Source: Verrucomicrobiota bacterium
GTDB lineage: Bacteria > Verrucomicrobiota > Verrucomicrobiia > Limisphaerales > J093
DNA length: 64,000 nucleotides
NCBI GenBank assembly: GCA_016871715.1
Contig: VHCO01000009.1
Coordinates: 1-64,000, forward strand
Direction: 5' to 3'
Shown: piece after piece, positions 8,574-17,278 of the stretch
Layout of the letters: each line of letters opens with the position of its first letter
How positions within the stretch are numbered: the first letter of the stretch is position 1
Translations under genes and position numbers: made by a program
The notes under the pieces: model-generated
Seen by the model: the letters and a program-made list of their open reading frames with translations, nothing else
Database searches by the model: none
Told to the model about the DNA's origin: nothing

Positions 8574-8708
8574 TGCCGGCAGCGGCAGAGCGGCAGGGTA
8601 GGTTGGGGTAGGTTGGACTGCGCGCCCACGCACGACGGACTGGCGGGCGCGTCGGCCGCAGCACTGCGCCTGAGATGGCATCTGTTCCTCGCGAGACCGA
8701 GGCTACGG

Positions 8709-8730
8709 TGTCAACTACCAATCACCTGGC
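8709..8730 (+). repeat. 22-nt TGTCAAC element
   Basis: TGTCAACTAC...ACCTGGC agrees at most positions with the reverse complement of the copy at 61932-61953. Confidence 0.6.
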
Positions 8731-8755
8731 GAATAAAATCGACCTGGAGGAGTTG

Positions 8756-8777
8756 TGTCAATGACTTTAAATCTGGC
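8756..8777 (+). repeat. 22-nt TGTCAAC element
   Basis: This copy begins TGTCAATGACTTTAAATC and ends CTGGC. It is part of a ~75-bp imperfect direct repeat with the copy at 8911. Confidence 0.65.
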
Positions 8778-8852
8778 GATTTACCGACTTACACGCTCTC
8801 GTGGGTGCTCATACCCGGTTGCTGGGCGTGCTGGGCGGGGGCGGGGCGAGGC

Positions 8853-8880
8853 GGCAACGGCAACGGTAACGGTAAGGTAA
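8853..8880 (+). repeat. Simple tandem repeat of GGYAAC
   Basis: Four to five tandem hexamers alternate GGCAAC and GGTAAC, then decay to GGTAAG. This is probably polymerase slippage in non-coding DNA. Confidence 0.8.
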
Positions 8881-8910
8881 GAGGCGGCGACCTACTTAGA
8901 CCAGGAGGGG

Positions 8911-8932
8911 TGTCAACGACTTAAAACCTGAC
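8911..8932 (+). repeat. 22-nt TGTCAAC element
   Basis: The copy reads TGTCAACGACTTAAAACC then TGAC, followed by a short GACT tandem repeat (GACTGACTGACTGACT). It is the second member of the ~75-bp imperfect direct repeat in this spacer. Confidence 0.65.
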
Positions 8933-9067
8933 GACTGACTGACTGACTTGTACTCCTGCGTGGTCATACCCAAACGCGGTTTCGGGGTGGACCGTTGGAA
9001 CATGAAATGAAATGAAAAAGGGTGCTCGCCCCCGGACGAGGCGCTGGCTATAGTGAACAACGGCGGC

Positions 9068-10105
9068 ATGCAAGATCGAGTAGGCAGAAGAGGCAGCGGT
9101 CGGTTGATGTTGTGGCTCGCGCTGGTGGCGTTGGGTTGGGGGCCGGCAGCGGCAGGACGCGGGGCCGACGCGCTTTTCTATGGTGTGGTGAAGCTGCACC
9201 AGTACGAACAGGCGCTGGGATCGGTCCCGAACCCGTTGGAGAGTAACGGCTTTGTCTTCACCGCGTTTGTCCTCAATGCCACCAACAACTCGGTCACCAA
9301 TGCCACCGTCAAAGTGCCCGGCTCGGCTACGGTCCGACCCCTGGTCAGCGTCACCAACGGAATCGCGCGGCTCTTCCAGGAGAGTTATGACACCAGCACC
9401 GCTTTGGATGCCGCGTATCCGAGTAGTGCAAGTCTGTTCAACCCCAGCGTCTATCAATTGACCCTGAGCGGAGTGAGCGACGGCACGCGCACCGCCAGCC
9501 TCAGTTATTGGCTGGTGACCCCTCCACCCACCCCGCGCCTTGCGAACCTGGCGGCAGCGCAGACGGTCGATACGACAGCCGATTTCACGCTCGAATGGGA
9601 GGCGCCAGGCGGGATTGTCTTGGACCTTGTCCAGTTGGCCTTGGTGGACAGCGCCGGGAACTTGGCGTTCGCGTCGCCGTTGCCCTTCGAGCCAGGGGCG
9701 CTGACCGGGAACTCCAGTTCGGTTACGATCCCGGCCTACATGCTGCCGCCGGGGGCCCAGCTCAGCGGGCACCTGGTCATTGCGCGCACCAGCCTGCCGA
9801 ACACCGACAGCGTCCCTGGCGCCGTGGGGGTGGCGAGTTTGGCCAAGGACGTGGCGTTCGCGCTGGTCACACGGCCACCGCCTCTGGCGCCCCGGTTGGG
9901 GGTGGTCTCGACCGCAGGCAACCGATTGACGTTGGAAGTGCAGGGGGAACCCAATCGCAACTATCGCCTCCAACACTCGACCGACCTGCGCCAATGGCAG
10001 GATCTGCTCGTCACGAACCTCCTGCAAGGAAGCGTCCAAGTCACCGATCCGCAGGTCATCCGGTCGGTCGATCGTCGCTTTTATCGCATGCAGGTTGGGC
10101 CCTAG
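9068..10105 (+). CDS. Secreted protein with C-terminal 'STDL-W' beta domain
   Basis: This 345-residue exported protein has a Sec-type signal peptide (GRLMLWLALVALGWGPAAAG). The body is beta-strand-rich and Thr/Ser/Asn-rich, as in surface or extracellular proteins. The C-terminus has YRLQHSTDLRQWQDL, a pattern common at the end of large secreted verrucomicrobial proteins and usually thought to be an Ig-like or anchoring module. No catalytic motif is visible. ATG 9068 was chosen; an in-frame GTG at 9053 is possible. The next gene is convergent, 60 bp away. Confidence 0.7.
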   Translation: MQDRVGRRGSGRLMLWLALVALGWGPAAAGRGADALFYGVVKLHQYEQALGSVPNPLESNGFVFTAFVLNATNNSVTNATVKVPGSATVRPLVSVTNGIARLFQESYDTSTALDAAYPSSASLFNPSVYQLTLSGVSDGTRTASLSYWLVTPPPTPRLANLAAAQTVDTTADFTLEWEAPGGIVLDLVQLALVDSAGNLAFASPLPFEPGALTGNSSSVTIPAYMLPPGAQLSGHLVIARTSLPNTDSVPGAVGVASLAKDVAFALVTRPPPLAPRLGVVSTAGNRLTLEVQGEPNRNYRLQHSTDLRQWQDLLVTNLLQGSVQVTDPQVIRSVDRRFYRMQVGP

Positions 10106-10165
10106 CGCGCTCAGGCCGTTGCGAATTGGCGGCTGGCGCGACGATCGCGGGCCACGCCCGGCGCC

Positions 10166-10990
10166 TCAGGGCAGCTTGACGCTGGGGTTGGGCTCGAAGT
10201 CGCGGTGCCAGTTCAGCGTCCACAGCGCTTGGACGCGAACCTTTTGGGCGTGGGCATCGACAAAACCGACATTGATGCCGCCGCGGTGCCGGTCGATGGC
10301 GAACCGGCCCATGAACTGGCCCCGCGCATGGGGAAAACTTCCGCCGCCGTAACCGCTGCCTTTGAGGTCCAGCGGCGGGCGGTCGCGGCCTTCGGGCCAG
10401 GACCCGACCCAGACCGAATCGCCATAGACGGGCACGTCGCCGGGGGCCAGCGAGAACCGGGCGTAGTACTTGTCTTTGGGGAAATCGTTAAGGTAAAAGC
10501 CCTCGGCATCCAGCCACAGGTTCATGCCGTAGCTGCCTTCGGCTTCGAGCGACCGCCAGGTCTTGGTGGCGGTGCCCCACCACGACTCGCCCGTGACGGG
10601 TTTGGCTTTCGGCCGCTTGGTGGCCGGGCAGATCATAATGCGCATCACGCCTCCGACCTTTTCCGCGGGTTGCGTCTTGTAGCCCGGATCGCCGAGGTAA
10701 GGCGCGATTTCATGAAACCAGTACTCCCCCACGGCATGGGTAACTGGCGGCACGCGGTCCCCGTTTTCGTCCGCGTAAAAGCCAGTCGCCAACGCCATCT
10801 GGCGCAGGCTGTTCAGGCAGACGGTGGCGGCGCCTTGAGCTTTGGCCCGGCTGAGCGCGGGCAATAACAGGCCAGCCAGGATCGCAATAATGGCGATGAC
10901 CACGAGCAGTTCGATGAGGGTGAAGCCGCGCACTCTGGGTGGTTGGCGTGTCCACTCCGACTTCGAGTCGTTGCGGTGTGCGAGTCCCAT
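10166..10990 (-). CDS. Type II secretion pseudopilin-like protein (H-x9-DG-type family)
   Basis: The 274-residue product starts with a basic leader ending RVRG, then the prepilin cleavage/methylation motif [18 protein letters not shown] and a long hydrophobic helix leading into [11 protein letters not shown]. Such proteins are cut by prepilin peptidase after the Gly and packed through the N-terminal helix. The C-terminal part holds [16 protein letters not shown], a variant of the H-x9-DG signature of the DUF1559-like expansions in Planctomycetes and Verrucomicrobia. A second member lies at 33859-34650. No secretion machinery genes are adjacent, as is usual for these dispersed paralogues. The exact role is unknown. 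Confidence 0.85.
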   Translation of the reverse strand: MGLAHRNDSKSEWTRQPPRVRGFTLIELLVVIAIIAILAGLLLPALSRAKAQGAATVCLNSLRQMALATGFYADENGDRVPPVTHAVGEYWFHEIAPYLGDPGYKTQPAEKVGGVMRIMICPATKRPKAKPVTGESWWGTATKTWRSLEAEGSYGMNLWLDAEGFYLNDFPKDKYYARFSLAPGDVPVYGDSVWVGSWPEGRDRPPLDLKGSGYGGGSFPHARGQFMGRFAIDRHRGGINVGFVDAHAQKVRVQALWTLNWHRDFEPNPSVKLP

Positions 10991-11341
10991 GGGCTGATCG
11001 AGCTTCTAGGGCCGTGACCGTCAGTTGCCAACGAGCCTAGCGGGACTCCGGGTGAGGGACAATACCGGAGTGAGCGGTCCTGAATCCAAGGGCGCAACTC
11101 ACATCGCGCCGGTCGGCCCCGCAGTTGGGTGAAGGCTGTCCCCCACCCTGGCCGGACCGTCGCCCGGTACCTACGTTGTGCATGCCGCTGGGGTCAGAGG
11201 TCTGGAGTCTTGAGTTCGCGATCAAGTTGCTGCAACGTTGACGCGGTCGCACCTCGCCAGCGCCAGGGATTCGCGGGGGAGTGGACGGGCTGTTTTGACC
11301 TTTCGCTGCGGCCGGGCCCGTGTTTGAATGCGGTCGCAACC
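10991..11341. other. Divergent intergenic region, no gene seen
   Basis: These 351 bp separate the minus-strand pseudopilin gene from the plus-strand sugar-binding lipoprotein gene and must carry both promoters. An open frame runs into the lipoprotein gene from 11129, but the translated extension is low-complexity and would bury the lipoprotein signal. No repeat or clear promoter was identified. Confidence 0.5.
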
Positions 11342-12367
11342 ATGACGCAAACGCATTGGCCGAGACGGAGCCTGGCGACGGCGATAACCGCCGTTGCGCT
11401 GAGCTTGGTGTGGACCGGTTGTGGTCCCCGCGCACCCGGCGAGGGTGGGGAGAGTCAGGCGACTGCCCAACCGCCCGCGGGGGATGCGGTCGGGAAGAAA
11501 GGGGTCATTGGGCTGTCGGTTCTGACGTTGACGAACCCGTTCTTCAAGGAGATCGCCGACAGTCTGACGGCGGAGGCGGCCCGGCACGGTTACCAGGTCA
11601 GTGTGGTGAGCGGCGAGTTCGACCCCGCCCGGCAGCAGAACCAGGTCAAGGACTTCATCGTGCGGAAGGTGTCGGCGTTGGTGTTGACGCCGTGCGACTC
11701 GAAGGCGATCGGGCCCGCGATTCAGGAGGCGAACGCGGCGGGCATCCCCGTGTTTACTGCCGACATCGCCTGCTTGGCACCGGGCGCCCAGGTCGTTTCG
11801 CACATCGCCACGGACAATTACGGCGGCGGCAAGGAAGCGGCCCAAGCGATGATCGAAGCGCTGGGCGAGGCGGGGGGCAAGATTGCGATCCTGCACTTCC
11901 CGGTGGTCGAGTCGTGCCTTTTGCGCGTGAAAGGCTTCCGCGAGGTCCTGGACCAATACAACGCCCAGCGCGGCACGGGTCGGATCCCGATCGTGGCGGA
12001 ACTGCCCGGTGGGGGAGTGAAAGATCAGGGCTACCGGGCGGCCGAGGATTTGCTGCAGGCCCACCCGGACTTGGCGGGCATCTTTGCCATCAACGATCCG
12101 TCGGCGTTGGGGGCGCGTGCGGCGCTCGAGAAGGCCGGCAAGACCAGTATTGTCCTGGTGGGGTTCGATGGCCAACCCGAAGGTCGGCAGGCCATTCGGG
12201 ATGGGAAGATCTACGCCGACCCGATCCAGTTCCCCGACCGGATCGGGATCGAGACGGCGCGGGCGATTGTCCAACATTTCTCCGGTGAACCGGTGCCCAA
12301 AGAGATCCTGATTCCCACGGCGCTGTATCGGAAGGCCGACGCGGAGAAGGACCCGACATTAAAATGA
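11342..12367 (+). CDS. Sugar-binding lipoprotein, ribose/rhamnose ABC type (Peripla_BP_4)
   Basis: This 341-residue protein has a lipoprotein signal ending SLVWTGC, followed by a low-complexity linker. The mature part fits RbsB-like periplasmic sugar-binding proteins: IGLSVLTLTNPFFKEIADSL at the start, DNYGGGKEAAQAM in the middle, IFAINDPSALGARAAL and VLVGFDG near the end. Its role would be to bind a monosaccharide and deliver it to an RbsA/RbsC-like importer, but no permease or ATPase is adjacent, so it may use a distant transporter or act as a sensor. Its stop overlaps the next start (ATGA), so it is translationally coupled to the propeller-like protein downstream. Confidence 0.85.
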   Translation: MTQTHWPRRSLATAITAVALSLVWTGCGPRAPGEGGESQATAQPPAGDAVGKKGVIGLSVLTLTNPFFKEIADSLTAEAARHGYQVSVVSGEFDPARQQNQVKDFIVRKVSALVLTPCDSKAIGPAIQEANAAGIPVFTADIACLAPGAQVVSHIATDNYGGGKEAAQAMIEALGEAGGKIAILHFPVVESCLLRVKGFREVLDQYNAQRGTGRIPIVAELPGGGVKDQGYRAAEDLLQAHPDLAGIFAINDPSALGARAALEKAGKTSIVLVGFDGQPEGRQAIRDGKIYADPIQFPDRIGIETARAIVQHFSGEPVPKEILIPTALYRKADAEKDPTLK

Positions 12368-13857
12368 CACGGCGACGGAGTCAGGACCTCGAGGCGGAAC
12401 CGGTCAGCCACGGGCTGAGGCGGTTGGATGTTCACGCGCTTGGGTGGGCGGTGTCTTTGGCGCTGGCGGCCTGGTTTGGCGGTGGGGCAAGGGCGGAGCT
12501 GCAGGCTGCCGTGACCGGACCCGCCACACCGCGGCTAACGCCGGTGGTCGAGGTCGAGGAAGACCTCTACCGATACGAGCCGGCGGATAACGGGGCTGGG
12601 CCGATGTGGTGCCACGGCTCGACCTGTTTGGTGCGGTTGGGGGACATGGTCTATGCGAGCGGGCTCGAGACGCTTGCGGGGGTCAAGCCGCTCAACAACT
12701 GTCGTTGGACCTTATGGCGTCGCGACCGGGACGGTTGGAAGCTGTTGCGCGCCGATCCCGTAGGCCGGACGCGCGAGCCGTGTCCGCTGGTGGCCCTTCC
12801 GGGAGGCCGCGTGGTGTTGTCGGCCAACCCGACCCTGACTCCGCCGAACACTTACGCCGGCGCGGCGCGGCCGGAGCTGCACCTGTTCCGCGCGGGCGAT
12901 GCGGCGGGGGCGTCGGAGCTGAGTTGGCCGGTCTGGGATGGGCAGCCGGCGTTCACGGAGCATTCGTATCGGAGTTTCGCCGCGGACGGGGGGCGTGGCG
13001 AACTGCTCCTCTTCCAGAATATCGGCTATACCCATGCCGAGTGGAGCTTCCGCGACCGCGAAGGCCAATGGGCTGCCCGAGGCCAACTCCAGTGGCCCTG
13101 GGGCGCCGAGTACGACAAGCCGCAGCCCATCCGCATCTGTTATCCGAACGTGGCCCTGGTGGATGGGGCGGTGCATTTCGTAGGGGTGAGTGACATTGTC
13201 GAGCCCTACGCCCGGTGGCGGGCGTTCAAGAAGGAGCTCACCGGCCGCGAGTGGGACTATGACTTTCGCCGGCTCTTTTACACTTGGTCGCCGGACATCC
13301 GCTCGGGGAAGTTTGCGGCTTGGGTCGAGCTGGCCACCCGAGACAAGACCTGCGGTTGGGTTTCGCCGGGCGACCTCTGGGTGGCGCCGGATGGCCGCGT
13401 GCATGTGGTCTGGACCGAACGCGCCTTGGACGAGCGCCTGCGCGAGAAGTTCTTTCCGGGCGAACGGCAGCGGCACGAGCTCAACTACGCCGTGCTGCGC
13501 GAGGGAACCGTGGTGGGGCGCCGGACCCTGATGGTCGCAGCGGAGGGCGAATCGAGCGAGGTGCCGCACCTGCCGCGCTTTCACCCCACGCCGGACCAGC
13601 GGCTGCTGGTCTTCTTCTATGTCAGCGGCGCGGACGCGCGCGGTGCTCGCGTTTCGGAAAACCGCCTGGTCGAGCTCCTGTCGGATGGATCTGCGAGCGC
13701 GCCGGTGAAGGTGCCACTGCAGCATCCGCTGAGCAGTTACTTTACCGCCACGCCCCGGGCCGGGTCGACGCCCGCCCAGGTGCTGGACCTGTTGGGCACG
13801 CGCGTCGGTTCGGCGCAGACCGTCAGTTATGCCCGGGTGAAGCTTGGCTGGGAATAA
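12364..13857 (+). CDS. Secreted sialidase/BNR-propeller-like protein
   Basis: The 497-residue product begins with a long signal segment (AVSLALAAWFGGGARA). The rest is tryptophan- and beta-strand-rich with repeated short blades (RLGDMVYASGLETL; GDLWVAPDGRVHVVWTE; LLVFFYVSGADARG). The DGRVHVVW pattern recalls BNR/Asp-box-like or 'exo-alpha-sialidase' annotated families, but no clean SxDxGxxW Asp box is seen. Function is therefore only fold-level. It is coupled by a 4-bp overlap to the sugar-binding lipoprotein and lies 12 bp before the isochorismatase-ThuA fusion, so the three genes probably form one operon handling an external sugar or glycan. Confidence 0.6.
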   Translation: MTRRRSQDLEAEPVSHGLRRLDVHALGWAVSLALAAWFGGGARAELQAAVTGPATPRLTPVVEVEEDLYRYEPADNGAGPMWCHGSTCLVRLGDMVYASGLETLAGVKPLNNCRWTLWRRDRDGWKLLRADPVGRTREPCPLVALPGGRVVLSANPTLTPPNTYAGAARPELHLFRAGDAAGASELSWPVWDGQPAFTEHSYRSFAADGGRGELLLFQNIGYTHAEWSFRDREGQWAARGQLQWPWGAEYDKPQPIRICYPNVALVDGAVHFVGVSDIVEPYARWRAFKKELTGREWDYDFRRLFYTWSPDIRSGKFAAWVELATRDKTCGWVSPGDLWVAPDGRVHVVWTERALDERLREKFFPGERQRHELNYAVLREGTVVGRRTLMVAAEGESSEVPHLPRFHPTPDQRLLVFFYVSGADARGARVSENRLVELLSDGSASAPVKVPLQHPLSSYFTATPRAGSTPAQVLDLLGTRVGSAQTVSYARVKLGWE

Positions 13858-13869
13858 CGGCTAACGGAT

Positions 13870-15471
13870 ATGGACCCAAGAATGTCTCGTTTCGTGGTTG
13901 CCTTCGCCCGGCTGGGGTGGGCTGGCGCACTCGTTTGGAGCGTGGCTCAGAGTTGGGCCGCGCCGCTCGAACTCCACGCCCGGTCTCAGCAACTTGTGGC
14001 GCCGAACTCGGAGGAGTGGCGCACGGTCGAGCAGGTGCTGCGGTGGGACGGGACGAAAACTGCGATCGTCATTTGTGACATGTGGGACCAGCACTGGTGC
14101 CAAGGCGCGACCGCGCGCGTGGCGGAGATGGCTCCGCGGATGAACGACGTGCTGCGAGCCGCGCGGGCGCGGGGAGTGCTGATCATCCACGCCCCGAGCG
14201 ACACGATGAAGTTCTACGCGGAGTACCCCCAGCGCCAACGGGCGCAGCGGGCCCCGCCTGCCGCCTCGCCCCCGCCGGAGGTGGGCCGGTGGAAATCGCT
14301 TAACCCCGCTCGCGAAGGGCCGCTGCCGATCGACGATTCGGACGGCGGTTGCGACGACGCGCCGCGGTGCGCTCAGGGCGGTCCGTGGCGCCGCCAAATT
14401 GCGACGCTCGAGGTGCGCGACGAGGATGTCATCAGCGACAGCGGCGCGGAGATCTACAATCTGCTCGCCCAACTCGGCATCGAGCAGGTCATCGTGATGG
14501 GCGTCCACACGAACATGTGCGTGTTGGGGCGGTCCTTTGCGATTCGCAGCCTGGTGGGTTGGGGCAAGCGCGTGGTGCTCATGCGGGACTTGACCGACAC
14601 GATGTACAACTCGCGGCGACGGCCGTACGTGAGTCATTTTGTCGGGACCGACCTGGTCATCGGACATATCGAGCGCTATTGGTGTCCGACGGTGACCAGC
14701 GCGGATTTCCTCGGGGGCGAACCGTTCCGGTTCTCGGCCGACCGCCGGCCAACCGTCGCCTTTATCGTGGGGGAGAACGAGTATCGCACGTGGGAATCGT
14801 TGCCCGAATTCGCCCGCCAAGAGTTGGCCTGGCGCGGCTTCCAGACCGTTTGGGTGACCGCGTCGCCGCGGCTCGAGGATTGGCAGTTCGAAAGGTACGA
14901 GGCGTTGGGATCGGCGGATGTGGTGGTGGTCAGCGCGCGGCGGCGTGCCTTACCTCGCCCCATGCTGGCGCTGCTGCGGCAGCATCTCGAGGCCGGCAAG
15001 CCGCTGGTGGGGATTCGCACCGCGAGCCACGCCTTCGCGGTGCGCGGTAGTCTGCGCGACCGCCTCGGCCAGGACACTCCGTTTGCGGAGTGGCCGGAGT
15101 TCGATGCCGAAGTGCTCGGCGGCAATTACTCCGGTCACCATGCCGCCAACGCCCTCACCCGGTTGAGCGCGGCCGAGGGTGCTGCGACCAGTCCTTTACT
15201 GGTGGGCGTGCCACTCGAGGGCTTCGCGAGCCCGGGATCGCTTTACCGCACGGGCCCGCTCCAACCCGGCGCGAAGGCGCTGCTCGTCGGCGCCATCCCG
15301 GGACAACCGCCCGAACCGGTTGCCTGGACCCACGCGTATGGCGCGAACCAGGCCAAGGTTTTCTACACGTCCCTTGGCCACCTCGAGGACTTCAAGAACC
15401 CACGCTTCCGCCGGCTGCTGCTCAACGCCCTCTGCTGGGCGATCGAGCGTCCGATCCCGCCCGCGGAGTGA
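13870..15471 (+). CDS. Secreted isochorismatase-like / ThuA-like fusion protein
   Basis: This 533-residue protein has an N-terminal signal peptide ending near QSWA. Residues ~55-285 are a cysteine-hydrolase (isochorismatase) domain: VICDMWDQHW carries the catalytic Asp, and GVHTNMCVLGRS the nucleophile Cys after the usual beta-strand. The Asp-rich IDDSDGGCDD stretch sits between them. Residues ~295-530 match the ThuA/trehalose-utilisation glutamine-amidotransferase-like fold (VVVVSARRRALP; LVGIRTASHAF; the end has FYTSLGHLEDF). ThuA-like proteins act in sugar oxidation pathways, and two-domain forms with this hydrolase occur in Planctomycetes and Verrucomicrobia. The substrate is unknown. It is last in the operon with the sugar-binding lipoprotein. 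Confidence 0.82.
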   Translation: MDPRMSRFVVAFARLGWAGALVWSVAQSWAAPLELHARSQQLVAPNSEEWRTVEQVLRWDGTKTAIVICDMWDQHWCQGATARVAEMAPRMNDVLRAARARGVLIIHAPSDTMKFYAEYPQRQRAQRAPPAASPPPEVGRWKSLNPAREGPLPIDDSDGGCDDAPRCAQGGPWRRQIATLEVRDEDVISDSGAEIYNLLAQLGIEQVIVMGVHTNMCVLGRSFAIRSLVGWGKRVVLMRDLTDTMYNSRRRPYVSHFVGTDLVIGHIERYWCPTVTSADFLGGEPFRFSADRRPTVAFIVGENEYRTWESLPEFARQELAWRGFQTVWVTASPRLEDWQFERYEALGSADVVVVSARRRALPRPMLALLRQHLEAGKPLVGIRTASHAFAVRGSLRDRLGQDTPFAEWPEFDAEVLGGNYSGHHAANALTRLSAAEGAATSPLLVGVPLEGFASPGSLYRTGPLQPGAKALLVGAIPGQPPEPVAWTHAYGANQAKVFYTSLGHLEDFKNPRFRRLLLNALCWAIERPIPPAE

Positions 15472-15601
15472 CCTAGTCTTCGGCTGGGCCAGCCTGCGGC
15501 TGGGCTTGGGGCTTAGGAGCCTCGCCCTGCTGAATATGCTCGCATCTTGCCCCGGCTGGGGGTATGAAGACCCGCCGTGTAGTCGCCGACTGGAGATGCC
15601 G

Positions 15602-17146
15602 ATGAGAAAGCCGCTGCGCGCCCTGGTGATCGAGGACTTGGAGTTCGACGCGGCGTTGTTGGTGAATCTGCTGCGGCACGGCGGGTACGAGGTCGGCTGG
15701 AAACGGGTCGACACCGCCGACGGGATGCGCCAGGCGTTGAAGGAGGAGAAGTGGGACATTGTCCTTTCCGACCACGAGATGCCGGCGTTCAGCGCGCCCG
15801 AGGCGCTACAACTCCTCCAGGCGACGGGGCAAGACTTGCCCTTCATCATCGTGTCGGGCGGGATTGGCGAGGCCACCGCGGTCGCGTTGATGAAGGCGGG
15901 CGCGCACGATTTCCTGATGAAAGGGCACCTGGGCCGATTGGTGCCGGCGGTCGAGCGCGAGTTGCGGGAGGCGGCGAATCGTGAGGCGCGGCGGCAGGCG
16001 GAGCGGTTTTTGCGCGAGAGCGAGACGCGGTATCGGCTCTTGTGGGAGAACTCGCCGGACGCCATCGTGGTGATGGACGCCGAGGGCACGATTGCGTTTG
16101 CCAACCCGGCGGTGCAAGCGGCGTTCGGCTACCCGCCGACCGAGTTAGTGGGTCAGAACTTCACGGTGCTGCAAGCGCCCCAGGGCGACGGCGGCCAGCG
16201 CCCCGGGTTGTATTGTGCGTGGAGCCCCGGGCCGACCGCACGGTCGCCGGTGATGGAGTTCCAGGGGCGCCATCGGGACGGGCGCGAGGTGATTGCCGAG
16301 ATCGGGTTCAGCGAGATGCAGATCGAGGGGCGCGGCTGGTTTCTGGCGTTTATTCGCGACATCACCCAGCGCCGCCAGGCCGAGCAGGCCCTGCGCAAGC
16401 GCGAGGAGGAAATCCGCGTCGCCCGCGAGATCCAGCATCATCTCTTCCCCAAGTCGGCTCCCGCCTGCCCCGGGTACGACATCGCCGGGGCGTCGCACCC
16501 GGCGCAGGAAGCGGGCGGGGATTATTTCGATTACCTGTCGATGAGCGACGGCGGGTTGGGGGTGGTGATTGGGGATGTGAGCGGGCACGGCATGGGTCCG
16601 GCGCTGATCATGGCCGAGACGCGCGCGTATCTGCGGATCGTAGCGCTGAGCCGGCTGAGTCCGGCGGAGGTATTGACCCGGGCCAACCGTGTGCTGGCTG
16701 AGGACCTGGACGGCGACCGGTTTGTGACGGTGTTGTTGGCCCGATTGGAGGGGGAGACGCGGCGACTGGTCTACGCTAACGCGGGGCATCCGGCCGGGTA
16801 CATCCTGGACGCGGAGGGCCGGGTCAAGGTGAAGCTTAAGCGGCTAGGGGCCGCCTTGGGGATGGTGGGCGACGCCACGTACACCAACGCACCCGAGGTC
16901 CAACTGGAGACCGGCGACTTGTTGTTGCTGCTAACCGACGGCATCGAGGAGGCCGAAGCGCCCGACGGCGCCTTTTTCGGCACCGAACGAGCCCTGGGCG
17001 TGGCGCGGGCGAGTCGACACAAGCCGGCTCGGGAGATCGTCGAGGCGCTGCATCGGGCGGTGCAGGAATTCACGCAATGGAGCCCGCAACAGGACGACAT
17101 TACGCTGGTGGTGGTCAAGGTGTTGCCGAGTGGTACGGCAGCCTGA
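15602..17146 (+). CDS. Response regulator with PAS and PP2C (RsbU/SpoIIE) phosphatase domains
   Basis: The 514-residue product has a receiver domain (residues ~5-125) with acidic pocket VIEDLEFD, phospho-acceptor in IVLSDHEMP and conserved Lys in DFLMKGH. A PAS domain follows (RLLWENSPDAIVVMDAEG). A short helical linker (EIRVAREIQHHLFP) leads into a PPM/PP2C phosphatase with metal-binding AGGDYFD and GDVSGHGMG and the final QQDDITLVVV. Such proteins dephosphorylate anti-sigma-factor antagonists in partner-switching pathways; no partner is adjacent. ATG 15602 was chosen because GGAG lies 6 nt upstream; ATG 15596 is too close to it. An intrinsic terminator follows. Confidence 0.9.
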   Translation: MRKPLRALVIEDLEFDAALLVNLLRHGGYEVGWKRVDTADGMRQALKEEKWDIVLSDHEMPAFSAPEALQLLQATGQDLPFIIVSGGIGEATAVALMKAGAHDFLMKGHLGRLVPAVERELREAANREARRQAERFLRESETRYRLLWENSPDAIVVMDAEGTIAFANPAVQAAFGYPPTELVGQNFTVLQAPQGDGGQRPGLYCAWSPGPTARSPVMEFQGRHRDGREVIAEIGFSEMQIEGRGWFLAFIRDITQRRQAEQALRKREEEIRVAREIQHHLFPKSAPACPGYDIAGASHPAQEAGGDYFDYLSMSDGGLGVVIGDVSGHGMGPALIMAETRAYLRIVALSRLSPAEVLTRANRVLAEDLDGDRFVTVLLARLEGETRRLVYANAGHPAGYILDAEGRVKVKLKRLGAALGMVGDATYTNAPEVQLETGDLLLLLTDGIEEAEAPDGAFFGTERALGVARASRHKPAREIVEALHRAVQEFTQWSPQQDDITLVVVKVLPSGTAA

Positions 17147-17228
17147 TGCCGGCCCGATGCCGGCCCGATTCCGGCGTTGACGCGAAGCGGCCGGGCTCCT
17201 AGCCTGCGCCCCCAGACAGCGAATGTGG

Positions 17229-17255
17229 GCCCCGAGTCTGAGCTTGGGGCTTTTT
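17229..17255 (+). terminator. Rho-independent terminator before purA
   Basis: GCCCCGAG-TCTGAG-CTTGGGGC makes an 8-bp stem with one G-T wobble, followed at once by TTTTT. It ends the transcript of the PP2C regulator and leaves 23 bp before the purA start. Confidence 0.8.
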
Positions 17256-17278
17256 CATGCAACAGCGGCGACGTAGCT

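Larger units (their letters stand above)
8574..9067. other. Repeat-filled spacer after the NACHT locus
   Basis: These ~490 bp hold no convincing gene. They contain the duplicate GGTAGGTTGG, three copies of the 22-nt TGTCAAC element, and a simple (GGYAAC) repeat. Two larger imperfect copies of about 75 bp (around 8740-8818 and 8899-8971) each run from a GACCnGGAGG start through the 22-nt element to a CATACCC end. The region looks like the edge of an accessory insertion. Confidence 0.6.

Noticed and set aside
8921-10039. Minus-strand open frame opposite the secreted STDL-W protein
   Set aside because: The plus-strand frame has a signal peptide and a recognisable C-terminal module; the minus frame has neither.
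15179-15601. N-terminal extension of the PP2C regulator back to 15179
   Set aside because: It would overlap the isochorismatase-ThuA gene in another frame and adds Arg/Ser-rich sequence. The receiver domain starts properly from 15602.
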